Assembly (NCBI GenBank): GCA_051651625.1
Contig: JBOFSQ010000015.1
Location: 6,400 to 70,399 of the forward strand
Length of the DNA: 64,000 bases
Direction of reading: 5' to 3'
Origin: JBOFSQ01 sp051651625
GTDB taxonomy: Bacteria; Planctomycetota; Planctomycetia; Pirellulales; Thermoguttaceae
Shown piece after piece: positions 26,956-36,300 of the stretch. The notes under the pieces were generated by a model, which saw only the letters and a program-made list of their open reading frames with translations, was not told the origin of the DNA and ran no database searches. A program made the translations under genes and the position numbers. The first letter of the stretch is position 1; every line of letters begins with the position of its first letter.

Positions 26956-27510
26956 ATGCGACTTCTTCCCCAACTGCTGTCTGGTTTTGCGTTCTCCACG
27001 CTTCTCGTCGTCGTGATTGGGTGTGGCGAAAAACTTCCACCCGACCTGCCGAAGCTGTATCCTGTCACCGTTACTGTGACTTATGATAATGGCACACCAG
27101 TCGGCGGAGCGATGGTTGTGTTCTATCCAGTAAAGGGGAGTAGCGTAGGTGACTGGCTTTGCTCGGCAGGAACCGACGATGCCGGTGTTGCTCCCATGTT
27201 GACTCAAGCAAAGTATCACGGACTCCCAGCTGGGCACTTTGATGTTACCGTGCAAAAGTACATCACAAAAGGGGCCGACGTGGTGCCGGAACTCAAGAAA
27301 AATCCGACTCGTGAAGAGGCGGATGCATGGAGCCAATTAAAACGAAATGCGAAGCAAGGTGACAGATACTCGGTCGTCGAGTTAGTCTACTCGTCGCCAG
27401 GCACGACACCGCTGAAGCAAATCGAAGTGAAGCCGGGGCGTAACAACTTGGTGCTAAAAGTTGGCCCGTCGGTAGAAATCCTCGATAAGACTCGTCCGCC
27501 GTCACGTTGA
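26956..27510 (+). CDS. Small lipoprotein, module 2
   Basis: A 184-residue lipoprotein with signal MRLLPQLLSGFAFSTLLVVVIGCG and a lipobox ending IGC. The mature part (LPKLYPVTVTVTYDNGTPVGGAMVVFYP) is an Ig-like strand pattern, followed by GTDDAGVAPM and a GLPAGHFDVTVQK segment typical of carboxypeptidase-regulatory-like folds. It is closest in layout to the lipoproteins of modules 3 and 4 (a shared pattern of PxYPxxxT and TTDAxG). It starts 58 bases after the pilin-like gene and 26 bases before the large secreted protein, so all three are probably one operon. Confidence 0.78.
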   Translation: MRLLPQLLSGFAFSTLLVVVIGCGEKLPPDLPKLYPVTVTVTYDNGTPVGGAMVVFYPVKGSSVGDWLCSAGTDDAGVAPMLTQAKYHGLPAGHFDVTVQKYITKGADVVPELKKNPTREEADAWSQLKRNAKQGDRYSVVELVYSSPGTTPLKQIEVKPGRNNLVLKVGPSVEILDKTRPPSR

Positions 27511-27536
27511 ATCCACGCTGTCAGGAGAATACCCCA

Positions 27537-29999
27537 ATGCGTCTCACACTCGTTCTTCCACTTCTGTTCTGTGTCGTTTGCAGTGTCACCGTTCTTCTCG
27601 GAGCGGAGCAGCCTGTTCGTCATGTTTTCAAGTTGACGCCTGAAACGGAGAGCGTGCTAACGCCCGACGGAACGCATCAATACGGTGAAGGTTTTGCCGC
27701 TGTCGATGATGGCGGTGTCACTGTTTACGTTTGTGACAACGGAAGTACCGCCGCCACTCGCGGTGTTCGGCAGGTTTATACGTTGAACCAAAAAGAGGCG
27801 TTCCCCGTCATCGTTTCTGGATGGAGTCGTGCCGAAAATGTTGGCGGCGCGCCCGACACCGACTACGCCCTCTATTGCGACATCGCCTACAACGACGACT
27901 CCTACGAGTGGGGACGCAATATCACTTTTCCCGTCGGCACGACCGACTGGATTTACAAAGAACTCTCATTGCTTCCCGACAAGCCAATCAAGTCGGTCAG
28001 CTTTTACGCACTCTTTCGCGGCAACCACACCGGCAAAGCGTTCTTCAAAGACTTGAAAGTCAAAACACAAAAGCTGGAACAGAACACCACGATTTTCGAC
28101 GGTGTACCAGTCGTGCTCCCAGACTCAAAAAGCGAGCAAACGAAAGTCAACGGAAAAGCAACCTTGTGGATTCGTGAAGTCGGCCAGAACAGCGACTTTC
28201 TCGACGCGGAAAACACCATCGCTGGAATCAAAGTCGAGAAGAAAGAGATCAACCCAAACGTCATTGAGTACGTTCTCACCAGCACCGACAACGTCGATCA
28301 CCTTCTGACGGTCACTTACGCGGTCACAACTTTCGCACCGAACATTCGGTATTGCAAAGACCCGCGAATCACTGTTCCAATCGAGGCGAACAAAGAATAC
28401 ACTTTGACAACGCCAAGCATTGTTGGTGCTGCTGGACGACTTTCAAAGTACCCGTTTGCTGCCGTCGCTTCTGGGACACGGGGAAAAGCGGTCGGTATTG
28501 ACATCAACCGTCCTTTCTACTTCCGCACCGGTTACAACGCCCCACTCAAAGAACTTTTCATCACCGGCGATATTGCACTCGTTCCCGAAAACAGAACTGC
28601 AACGCTCCGTTTTTGCCGTTTCGATTTCGACGCACGACACGATTTTCGCGGAGCGTTAGCAGCCTACTACAAGTTGTTTCCTGAAGCGTTCGAGTGTCGA
28701 ATCAAGAAGCAGGGAATCTGGATGGCGTTCGAGAAGATCAGCCAAGTTGAAAAGTGGGAAGACTTCGGTTTCATGTTCAAAGAAGGCGACAACGAACCCG
28801 AATGGGATCACGCAAATGGCATAATGACGTTTCGGTACATCGCCGAACCGATGACTTGTTGGATGTCGATGCCGCTAGACACGCCGCGAACGATGACCGA
28901 TGCACTTGCCGTCGCCCGCAAACTCGCGGACGAAGGGAATCGACAAGTTCTTGCCGTATTCAATGCGGGTTTTCGAGACGAAAAAGGAGAGTTCGTTTGC
29001 GTATTCCAAAATACGCCGTGGACAAATGGAGCCGTTTGGAGCATGAACGATACGCCGGGAATCCCATCGACTCAAGAAAATCCGAACGGCTTCGCAGTCA
29101 AGTGGAACAAAGAGGCGTTTGAAAATGCGTATGGTCCGAATCGAAAGGTCGAACTCGCTGGCGAGTACGTCGATTCCTCTGAGGGTTATCTCACGGCGGA
29201 GATTGATTACTGCCGCGATCATTTTTCGGGGTGCCGTTATCCGCTCATCTATTCTGTTTCTACGATGAAGCCGGGCGTGTTTCGCGGGTTGATTGGTCGT
29301 GAATACATCGAAACGATGGCCGCCGACATTCACGGTGCCGGAAAATACATGATGGCCAACGCGACACCACACGCGATCTGCTGGTTCTTGCCGCTTTTGG
29401 ATGTCGCCGGCACCGAGACGAACTGGTTTTGGGGAAACGAGTGGCGGCCACTTTCTGATGAAGCGATGCTCTTTACTCGCAGTCTCTGTGCGCAGAAACC
29501 GTACTGCTACATTATGAATACGCGCTTTGACGACTTCACAAAAGACATGACCGAACGATACATGCGACGTTCGCTCGCTTACGGAATGTATCCGGGTTTC
29601 TTCAGTGAAGACGCATCGTCGGGACACTATTTTTCGAGACCGGGACTGTACAACCGCGACCGCGATTTGTTCAAGAAGTACGTCCCGCTTTGCAAGATGG
29701 TTGGCGAGGCGGGATGGCAACCAATCACAAATGCCACTTCCGACTGCCCCGAAGTTTTTGTGGAACGATTCGGCGAAGGTGACGCAGTGTATTGGACGGT
29801 CTTCAACTCGTCTCTGAACGAGACCAAGTCCGTGACGATCACTTTTGGCGACGACGCTGGACTGCCGAAAGAGATCAAAAACTTGTTCGACGCTGTTCAC
29901 CAAAAACTTTTGCCCGTGAATAACCAAACAATTTCTGTTGCGATTGCACCAGAGGACGTGATGGTTCTCACACAATTCGGCGACGCCGCAAAACGGTGA
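27537..29999 (+). CDS. Large secreted protein, putative glycoside hydrolase
   Basis: An 820-residue protein with signal peptide MRLTLVLPLLFCVVCSVTVLLGA, ATG 27537 behind CAGGAGAATA. The first 330 residues look beta-rich (a possible carbohydrate-binding sandwich). The rest looks like a TIM barrel, with repeated aromatic and acidic clusters such as KQGIWMAFEKI, ELAGEYVDSSEGYLTAEIDY and YGMYPGFFSEDAS, followed by a small beta domain at the end. I do not recognise the exact family, so hydrolase is an inference from fold-like pattern and neighbours. The last codons (QFGDAAKR) match, at DNA level, remnants found upstream of modules 1 and 4. Confidence 0.7.
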   Translation: MRLTLVLPLLFCVVCSVTVLLGAEQPVRHVFKLTPETESVLTPDGTHQYGEGFAAVDDGGVTVYVCDNGSTAATRGVRQVYTLNQKEAFPVIVSGWSRAENVGGAPDTDYALYCDIAYNDDSYEWGRNITFPVGTTDWIYKELSLLPDKPIKSVSFYALFRGNHTGKAFFKDLKVKTQKLEQNTTIFDGVPVVLPDSKSEQTKVNGKATLWIREVGQNSDFLDAENTIAGIKVEKKEINPNVIEYVLTSTDNVDHLLTVTYAVTTFAPNIRYCKDPRITVPIEANKEYTLTTPSIVGAAGRLSKYPFAAVASGTRGKAVGIDINRPFYFRTGYNAPLKELFITGDIALVPENRTATLRFCRFDFDARHDFRGALAAYYKLFPEAFECRIKKQGIWMAFEKISQVEKWEDFGFMFKEGDNEPEWDHANGIMTFRYIAEPMTCWMSMPLDTPRTMTDALAVARKLADEGNRQVLAVFNAGFRDEKGEFVCVFQNTPWTNGAVWSMNDTPGIPSTQENPNGFAVKWNKEAFENAYGPNRKVELAGEYVDSSEGYLTAEIDYCRDHFSGCRYPLIYSVSTMKPGVFRGLIGREYIETMAADIHGAGKYMMANATPHAICWFLPLLDVAGTETNWFWGNEWRPLSDEAMLFTRSLCAQKPYCYIMNTRFDDFTKDMTERYMRRSLAYGMYPGFFSEDASSGHYFSRPGLYNRDRDLFKKYVPLCKMVGEAGWQPITNATSDCPEVFVERFGEGDAVYWTVFNSSLNETKSVTITFGDDAGLPKEIKNLFDAVHQKLLPVNNQTISVAIAPEDVMVLTQFGDAAKR

Positions 30000-30007
30000 C
30001 GGGTACG

Positions 30008-30475
30008 CTACCACGTCTTCATTGGTTGTGTGCAGAGGTTTTTGAGGTGTTGGTCGAAGTCTTGCATTACGTTGGTGTTGTCGGAGTCGGCGAGTTGCTT
30101 CGGTGGCAGTGGCACCTTCTTTCGGTGCGCATGCGTTGCGGCGGCTGAACACGATGCCGTTGTCGATCCCGTCAGTCCAACCTTGAACGCATCGACGTTG
30201 ATACGACAGTAGTTTTCGGCGTGTTGCAAGATTGCTTTGTCGTCGTCGGTTGCGTCTTCGCGTGGGAGAAACGTCAGCAAGACGCCATCGTCGGTGCGCA
30301 CGACGAGATACCAACAACGCTCAAAATAACATGCCCAGCGATTGTCGCGCAGACGAACCGTCAAACGCGAATTGCGAAGTGCCTTCGTGAACGCAAGCCA
30401 CTGCCGCTGCGAAAAGACTACCCCATAACGTTGGCAAGCGCGCTCCTTCGCGTGTTGTGAGACGGGCAAGTTCAC
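30008..30475 (-). CDS. Hypothetical protein in an apparent insertion
   Basis: A 155-residue protein I cannot assign. Its first half is compact (HAKERACQRYGVVFSQRQW, then RLRDNRWACYFERCWYLVVRTDDGVLLTFLPR), reminiscent of small phage or toxin-like domains with a HxxxRxxxRYG start. The second half is polar with a possible disordered stretch. It is transcribed against its neighbours and lies inside a segment of about 740 bases that separates two pieces of an otherwise conserved upstream block of the pilin modules. That position suggests it came in later. Confidence 0.55.
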   Translation of the reverse strand: MNLPVSQHAKERACQRYGVVFSQRQWLAFTKALRNSRLTVRLRDNRWACYFERCWYLVVRTDDGVLLTFLPREDATDDDKAILQHAENYCRINVDAFKVGLTGSTTASCSAAATHAHRKKVPLPPKQLADSDNTNVMQDFDQHLKNLCTQPMKTW

Positions 30476-30810
30476 GGTGTTTGTCTAAACGCTATATGTG
30501 TTATCGAGTTATTTCAGCGACTCTTCAAACTCGGCGAGTGATTGGCATGTTGCGGCGGGAGTATCGCTTTGAGAAATGCGCCCGCGCAGCGTTCGCGTCG
30601 GAACATCTCACCGAAAAACGTATCGTGTGTCACCACGGGCGGCGTTTGCAATTTCTCACTGCTCGTAGCGCAGCATTGTACCCGCAACGCGGCCAATTCG
30701 TAGGGGCGGTTCGTGAATCACGTCACCAGCGAATGGCGAAGCCAGCGAAGGTTTCCCGCTTCACACAAAATTGCAAGCGCACTCACGATCAGAATGTCGA
30801 TTCCCCCTCA

Positions 30811-30848
30811 TTGACGCTGGCAACTCGCGCGGTATGCTGGTTGCCAGT
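30811..30848 (+). promoter_or_regulatory. Promoter of pilin module 3 with an inverted repeat around the -10
   Basis: TTGACG (30811-30816), a 16-base spacer and TATGCT (30833-30838). CTGGCAAC and GTTGCCAG pair over eight bases around the -10 box, as in module 1. Confidence 0.6.
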
Positions 30849-30901
30849 CGTTCGGTGGTTTCTCGGTTCCCTTTAGTTTCTCTTTTGAAAGGAGACAGAC
30901 A

Positions 30902-32101
30902 ATGGACAAGATGCTGATGATTGTGGTTTCTGGTTTGGAAGCAATTCTCGACGCAGCGTGCGCCGCTTGTGGCACGCCAAATGTTAAAATAGGCGGGGGG
31001 GGGGGGGCAGATAAACTTTTTCGCCTCTTTGGCGACGCCTTCTGTGGTGTCGCTCGCTCCGCTTTTGCTCGAAGCTGCCGCCGAGCTTTTACGCTCGTTG
31101 AGCTGCTGGTGGTGATCGCCATCATTGGCGTTCTGGTCGCACTCTTACTTCCCGCCGTGCAAGCTGCGCGCGAAGCGGCAAGACGGATGTCCTGCTCGAA
31201 CAACTTCAAGCAATACGGCCTTGCACTGCACAATTACCATGACACACACAATTCGTTGCCAACGTTTCGGACTAAGTTCCCCGTGCCGAACACAACTCCA
31301 CAACAGTGGCAGGACTCTTACTCTGTGAACCTTGTGTTGCTTCCATTCTTTGAAATGAGTGCTCTCTATGACCCCATCGTGGCAGGAGCAATATCGCCCG
31401 GGACGAACAATGCGACGATGACGGCGCGAGTTTCTGGCATTCTCTGCCCATCGGATGCGGGGGCCAGCCAGTTGGGACGTTCAACATCGAAGACAAGCAT
31501 TGCCGTTTCTCTTGGAGATGGTGTTAATCAAAATGAAGCGACAAGTCGCGGCCCGTTTCGTGTGCAAACATGGCGTAGCTTCGCAGGGATCGTTGATGGC
31601 TTGAGCAACACCGTCGGCTTTAGCGAACTTGTGACTGGTGACAACGTGTCGGACGGCAGACGTAAGGGTGGTATTTCCGATCTTGGTGCCTCGATAGAAA
31701 GCGGGGCTTGGGATAATTCACTCCCAGCGATCTGTATGAACAATGCTGTTGATACAGCGACAGGCAGATTGAAAACACCAGCCACGGGACATTGGCGCGG
31801 GGGACGCCATTTTCATGCCCTTCCCGGATACAATGGGTTCAGTACCATATTGCCTCCGAATGCTCCAAATTGTTCAAGAGATGCTGGTGACGGAAACTGG
31901 GGATTCTTCAACGCTCAGAGTTTCCATAGCGGAGGAGTTAATGTTGGCATCCTCGATGGAAGTGTGCGGTTTATCTCTGAGACGATCAGTTGTAATGGGC
32001 CACCCGCACAGGTGCAGCACAATAATAAGACAGGGGCGAGTCCGTGTGGCGTTTGGGGCGCAATGGGATCAATCAATGGCGGAGAATCTGCATCGTTTTA
32101 G
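30902..32101 (+). CDS. DUF1559 pilin-like protein, module 3, poly-G run in frame
   Basis: The 399-residue protein starts at ATG 30902 after AAAGGAGAC and opens with MDKMLMIVVSGLEAILDAAC. A run of 13 G (30995-31007), preceded here by GGC, stays in frame and gives five glycines. The prepilin motif is RRAFTLVELLVVIAIIGVLVA, with alanine instead of the usual glycine at the cleavage position; prepilin peptidases tolerate alanine in some cases. Downstream is a normal DUF1559 domain ending in H-X9-DG (HSGGVNVGILDG). A palindrome lies between its stop and the lipoprotein gene at 32203. Confidence 0.9.
   Translation: MDKMLMIVVSGLEAILDAACAACGTPNVKIGGGGGADKLFRLFGDAFCGVARSAFARSCRRAFTLVELLVVIAIIGVLVALLLPAVQAAREAARRMSCSNNFKQYGLALHNYHDTHNSLPTFRTKFPVPNTTPQQWQDSYSVNLVLLPFFEMSALYDPIVAGAISPGTNNATMTARVSGILCPSDAGASQLGRSTSKTSIAVSLGDGVNQNEATSRGPFRVQTWRSFAGIVDGLSNTVGFSELVTGDNVSDGRRKGGISDLGASIESGAWDNSLPAICMNNAVDTATGRLKTPATGHWRGGRHFHALPGYNGFSTILPPNAPNCSRDAGDGNWGFFNAQSFHSGGVNVGILDGSVRFISETISCNGPPAQVQHNNKTGASPCGVWGAMGSINGGESASF
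30995..31052 (+). repeat. Poly-G run (13 G) with a downstream hairpin, module 3
   Basis: Thirteen G (30995-31007). The first hairpin seen in modules 1, 2 and 4 is absent. The second is kept in form with different bases: GCGACGCC-TTCTGT-GGTGTCGC (31031-31052), including one G-T pair. Confidence 0.8.
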
Positions 32102-32144
32102 TTTCTCTCCTGTCAGTGTCAATGTTTTCTCGGTCGATTGACTG

Positions 32145-32164
32145 CGGTGGGCATAAGCCCACCG
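32145..32164 (+). other. Intercistronic hairpin in module 3
   Basis: CGGTGGGC-ATAA-GCCCACCG is a perfect eight-base stem with a four-base loop between the pilin-like gene and its lipoprotein gene. It could adjust the relative expression of the two genes. Confidence 0.6.
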
Positions 32165-32202
32165 TTCACACGTCAGTATTTTCAATGAAAGGTATTTACG
32201 TC

Positions 32203-32706
32203 ATGCGAAAAAGATTGTTTCTTGTGTTCTGGTTATGTGTGGGCGTGTTTGGGGTAATGGGCGTGGGGTGTTCGACATCGAACCTTCCCGCTGACTTTCC
32301 GAAGATATATCCAACCGAGATCACGATCCTTCAAGAGGGGCAACCGCTGTCCAATGCGACTGTCATGCTAATTTCTGTAGATGGGACAGTCAACTACACA
32401 TCTTCTGGGACAACCGACGATGCAGGCAAAGCGACGATGAGAACGTATGGGTACGAAGGTACACCCGTCGGCAAATACAAGGTTATCGTCTCCAAAAAGG
32501 AGGAGTCGGGAGGGAGGCAAATTACTGACACCGCTGGCGGTACGATGACCGTCGGTGCGGTGATGTATTCTTTTGTCGATTTGCTTTATGCGGATGAGGC
32601 GACGTCAACGCTTGAGATGGAAGTCACGAAAACGAAAACGCAAAATGCTGTCAAGTTTGATGTCGGAGCACCGGTCAAAATAAAGCTTGGTTCGAGTAGT
32701 TTATAA
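32203..32706 (+). CDS. Small lipoprotein, module 3
   Basis: A 167-residue lipoprotein: signal MRKRLFLVFWLCVGVFGVMGVGCS with a lipobox ending GVGC. It continues with DFPKIYPTEITILQEGQPLSNATVML and GTTDDAGKATM, the same Ig-like layout as in modules 2 and 4. ATG 32203 gives a clean signal peptide; an in-frame ATG at 32185 would add six residues. The stop codon is followed immediately by the end motif of a palindromic element. Partner and role are unknown. Confidence 0.78.
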   Translation: MRKRLFLVFWLCVGVFGVMGVGCSTSNLPADFPKIYPTEITILQEGQPLSNATVMLISVDGTVNYTSSGTTDDAGKATMRTYGYEGTPVGKYKVIVSKKEESGGRQITDTAGGTMTVGAVMYSFVDLLYADEATSTLEMEVTKTKTQNAVKFDVGAPVKIKLGSSSL

Positions 32707-33243
32707 GTAACCGTTCACGGACAATTTGGGACGGCGTTTCCTAGGTACTACAGCGCAAGCTGCCTTATTATGGCGAGCGGTTGGTGTAAACCCACCGGTG
32801 GAACTGCGAGTTGACGTCGTTTTTTGTTTTCCCCAATCCCGTAGGGATTCCATTATGGTAGAAACCATGCGACAACGCAATCTGAACCCCGTTAGGGGTT
32901 CAATTATGGTGGAAAACGTTTGATGACCATAACGCTTGTGGCTACTACTACTACTACCTACCTACCATAATTCAGCTCCTACGGAGTGTTTACTACCATA
33001 ATGGAATGCCTAACGGCATTCGTGGAACGGATAAATCCGTTCCCTACGCGCGGCGGTGTCAACCGGCAGTTCTACCGGTGGCTTTACAGCCACCGCTCGC
33101 CGGTGATCGAGCGACAAACCAATCCACAAACCAGCGTGCGCTGTAGTCTTTAACCGAGGGTTTCGCTTCGCTACACCCTCGGCTACAATAAGGTCGCCGC
33201 TACGCGGCTAGGAAATGAAATCGCAAACTTTCCGTGAACGGTT
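32707..33243. repeat. Palindrome-rich intergenic element bounded by GTAACCGTTCACGG
   Basis: This gene-free stretch starts with GTAACCGTTCACGG (32707-32720), directly after a stop codon, and ends with the inverse CCGTGAACGGTT (33232-33243). A third copy follows at 33278-33290. Inside are several hairpins, including AACCCCGTTAGGGGTT, GAATGCC-TAAC-GGCATTC and GAACGGATAAATCCGTTC. It may be a non-autonomous mobile element or a structured terminator. I see no open frame worth calling. Confidence 0.7.
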
Positions 33244-33326
33244 TCCGGCTTCTATTGTATGCGAAAACGTCAACGTTCGTGAACGGTTACGTCTGTAGTA
33301 GCAATCAAAAAAAGGCACACCATCCC

Positions 33327-36300
33327 ATGCAATTAACTTCAAAGCATTTTCACTTCGTCATCGGTTGTCTATTCTTGCTTGTCTTGGCTGGCGGCGGGAG
33401 TGCATTGGCGCAAGACTCGTCAACGAACAGCAACGTTCCGCGCGGCTGGAAAAATCCTAGTCTCAATCGAGACTCTTTTTGGAACGAGTTTCGCACGCCT
33501 CCGGGTGGATTTGGGAATGTTGCGTTCTACTGGTGGCTCGGCGACCCTCTCACAAAAGAGCGACTCGCGTGGCAACTTGAACGGCTCGCAAACTCGAAAA
33601 CGTCTGGGCTGCAAATCAATTACGCCCACAGCGACAAAGGTGGACAGCTTTGGGGACTCACATACGAAAGCGACCCACCGCTCTTTTCCGATGCGTGGTG
33701 GGAACTTGTTAAATGGTACGTCGCCGAGTCCGACAAAAACGGCATTGGCGTCAGCTTGAGCGACTACACGCTCGGTATCAGTCAAGGGTGGAAGTGGGAC
33801 GAAGCGATTGCCGCGTACCCCGAAATCATCGGTGCTTCGCTGCGATGCGAATCTATCGCCGTCAAAGCAGGTGAGAGTTTCTCGCGTAGCATCCCAGATG
33901 ATACCGTTTCGGTGTCGGTCTTTGTTGATGGCGTTCTTAAGTCGCTCCCGTTTGAGCCTCGCACCGAACTCCGCTGGACTGCTCCCGCAAACTTTGGCGC
34001 AAAACTTTATCTGATTCGCGCAGTGCGAGTGAACCCCTCAATCGATCCGATGCACCCGAAATCGGGAAAGGCGGTGGTCGAAAAATTCTTCCAACCTTTT
34101 GAAGACAAAAACCCAAATCAACCCGGAAAAGGTGTGAACTTTTTCTTCTCCGACGAGCTAGACTTCCGCGTCAATGGACGACTCTGGAACTCGTATTTCG
34201 CAGAAGAGTTTCAAAAGCGCAAAGGTTACGACGTGCGTCCCGAACTCGCCGCGCTGTTCGACGACGTTGGGCCGCGTACCGTCAAAATCCGACTCGATTA
34301 CAACGACGTGATGGTTGCGTTACAAGAGGAAAACTACTTCAAGCCAGTGTTCGATTGGCATCAACAGCGCGGCATGACGTATGGCTGCGACCACGGCGGA
34401 CGCGGTCGTGACGTGATGGAGTTCGGAGATTATTTCCGAACCCAGCGATGGAATCAAGGTCCGGGGAGCGACCAACCGGGGTTGGGACGCGACATCGTAA
34501 AAACAAAAGTCGCTGCATCTATCGCACATCTTTACGAACGCCCGCGCGTTTGGCTTGAAGGTTACTACGGCAGTGGTTGGGGAACGTCAAGCGAACAAGT
34601 CGTTGATGCAACTTGGGTCAACTTTTTGAACGGATACAATCTGCTGACACTCCACGGACTCTACTACTCAACACACGGCGGATGGTGGGAATGGGCACCG
34701 CCGTGCAACCACTTCCGAATGCCGTACTGGAACCACTTCAAAGAGTTCCTCACCGCGTCGGAGCGTCTCAGTTATCTCTTCACCCAAGGAAACCACGTTT
34801 GCGATGTCGCTGTGCTCTATCCAGTCGTCGCAGCAGAAGCGGGGATTGACGCGAACGTTTCTATCCAAACTGCTTTTGATGTCTGCAACAAAATCTATCG
34901 GAGCGGTATCGATCTTGATTTTATCGACTTTGAGTCGATAGAGCGCGCCACCATCGCGGACGGACGGCTCGAAGTTGCTGGCGAATCGTACCGCGTTTTG
35001 GTTTTGCCGCACTCAAAAGTGTTGCGGCACGGTACGCTCGAAAAAGTCGTGGCGTTCGCTGAAGCAGGTGGAATCGTCGTGAGTATCGGAGCGTTGCCGG
35101 AGTTTTCTGATCGCTTGGGCGCAAACGACCCCGAAGTGAAAAAACTTGCAGAGAAACTTCCGCAGCAAACGCACTATGCAAACGCTGACGAAGCGGTGAA
35201 AGGAATGAACTCGCTTCTTCAGAAAGACGTGACGGTTGCAACCGCGAATTCAGTTGTACCTTACACACACCGCAAAATCGCTGACCAAGATGTGTACGCA
35301 TTTTATCAGCTCCCCGCGAACGCCGAAGTGACAATGCGCGTGGCGACGGGCAAACCGGAACTTTGGGACGTTTGGACGGGCGAAAAGAAATCGGTCACGG
35401 TTCTTGAGCAAAGCGATTCTGTCGGAACGCGCATCGCGCTTGAGAACGACCCCGCCGACTTGGTAATCGTTGTTTTCGCTGCCGGCAAAGCGGAAGTTTC
35501 GCCAGCGCGACCGGAGCCGAAACAGTTTCGCACTACACCCGTAGACGGACTTTGGCAAACACAAATCGTCCCGACACTCGACAACTCATTTGGCGATTTC
35601 CGAATCCCCGCCGTCAAGGGAGAGATGATCGGTCCCGAGGCGCGACGTTTTCGTTATGCCACTACACCTGTTCAGAACGCTGATGCGGAGATGCGCTGGC
35701 AAACTTACGCTTTCGGCCCGAAGTTTCGCCAGTTAGGCCCGCTCCCCGGAAACATGTCAACAAGCGAACTGGATGCGCTAGAATCACAACTCGTTTCTCT
35801 TGAGAAGTTTTCGCAAACCGAAAGTCCGGCGACGGTTGCTGGAAAACAGCAGCCTTGGCACGATTACAATTTCTCTTGGCGATACGGAGTTGAGGGCGAT
35901 GCCGGCCATCAGGGGTACCACGGTTTGAAGGAAAACATGTACGACACCTTCATCCGACTCGGAAAGTACGCCACGTCTGGTCATCTTGAGACCGTTCGTC
36001 AACCAGAAGACGGCGGCACACGTTATTATCTTTGGACGACTATTTTGGCACCGCGCGACACCGATGGAGTTTTGTTGACTCACGCGATGCAGCCGAGTGC
36101 TGTTTGGATTCGCAATCAAAAAGTTGATCTATCGAAAACAACAACGGTGCCGCTGGTGAAGGGTGCGAACTCGTTATTGTTGCGATACGATTCGCCGGGG
36201 ATCGGTTACTTCACGGTTGTCACGCCCGATTCGGAGTTTGCGACGGAGGCGAAAAAAATAGCGTCGTCATCCGCAGCTTCTTGGAGCCAAGCGGCGTTTT

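Noticed and set aside
28875..30317. 480-codon minus-strand open frame over the large secreted protein gene
   Set aside because: Antisense shadow with arginine-rich composition, no family features and no start signal.
33004..33021. Hairpin GAATGCC-TAAC-GGCATTC resembling the CRISPR repeat stem
   Set aside because: The shared 12 bases are themselves a palindrome with a common four-base loop; no repeat flanks it, so coincidence is likelier.
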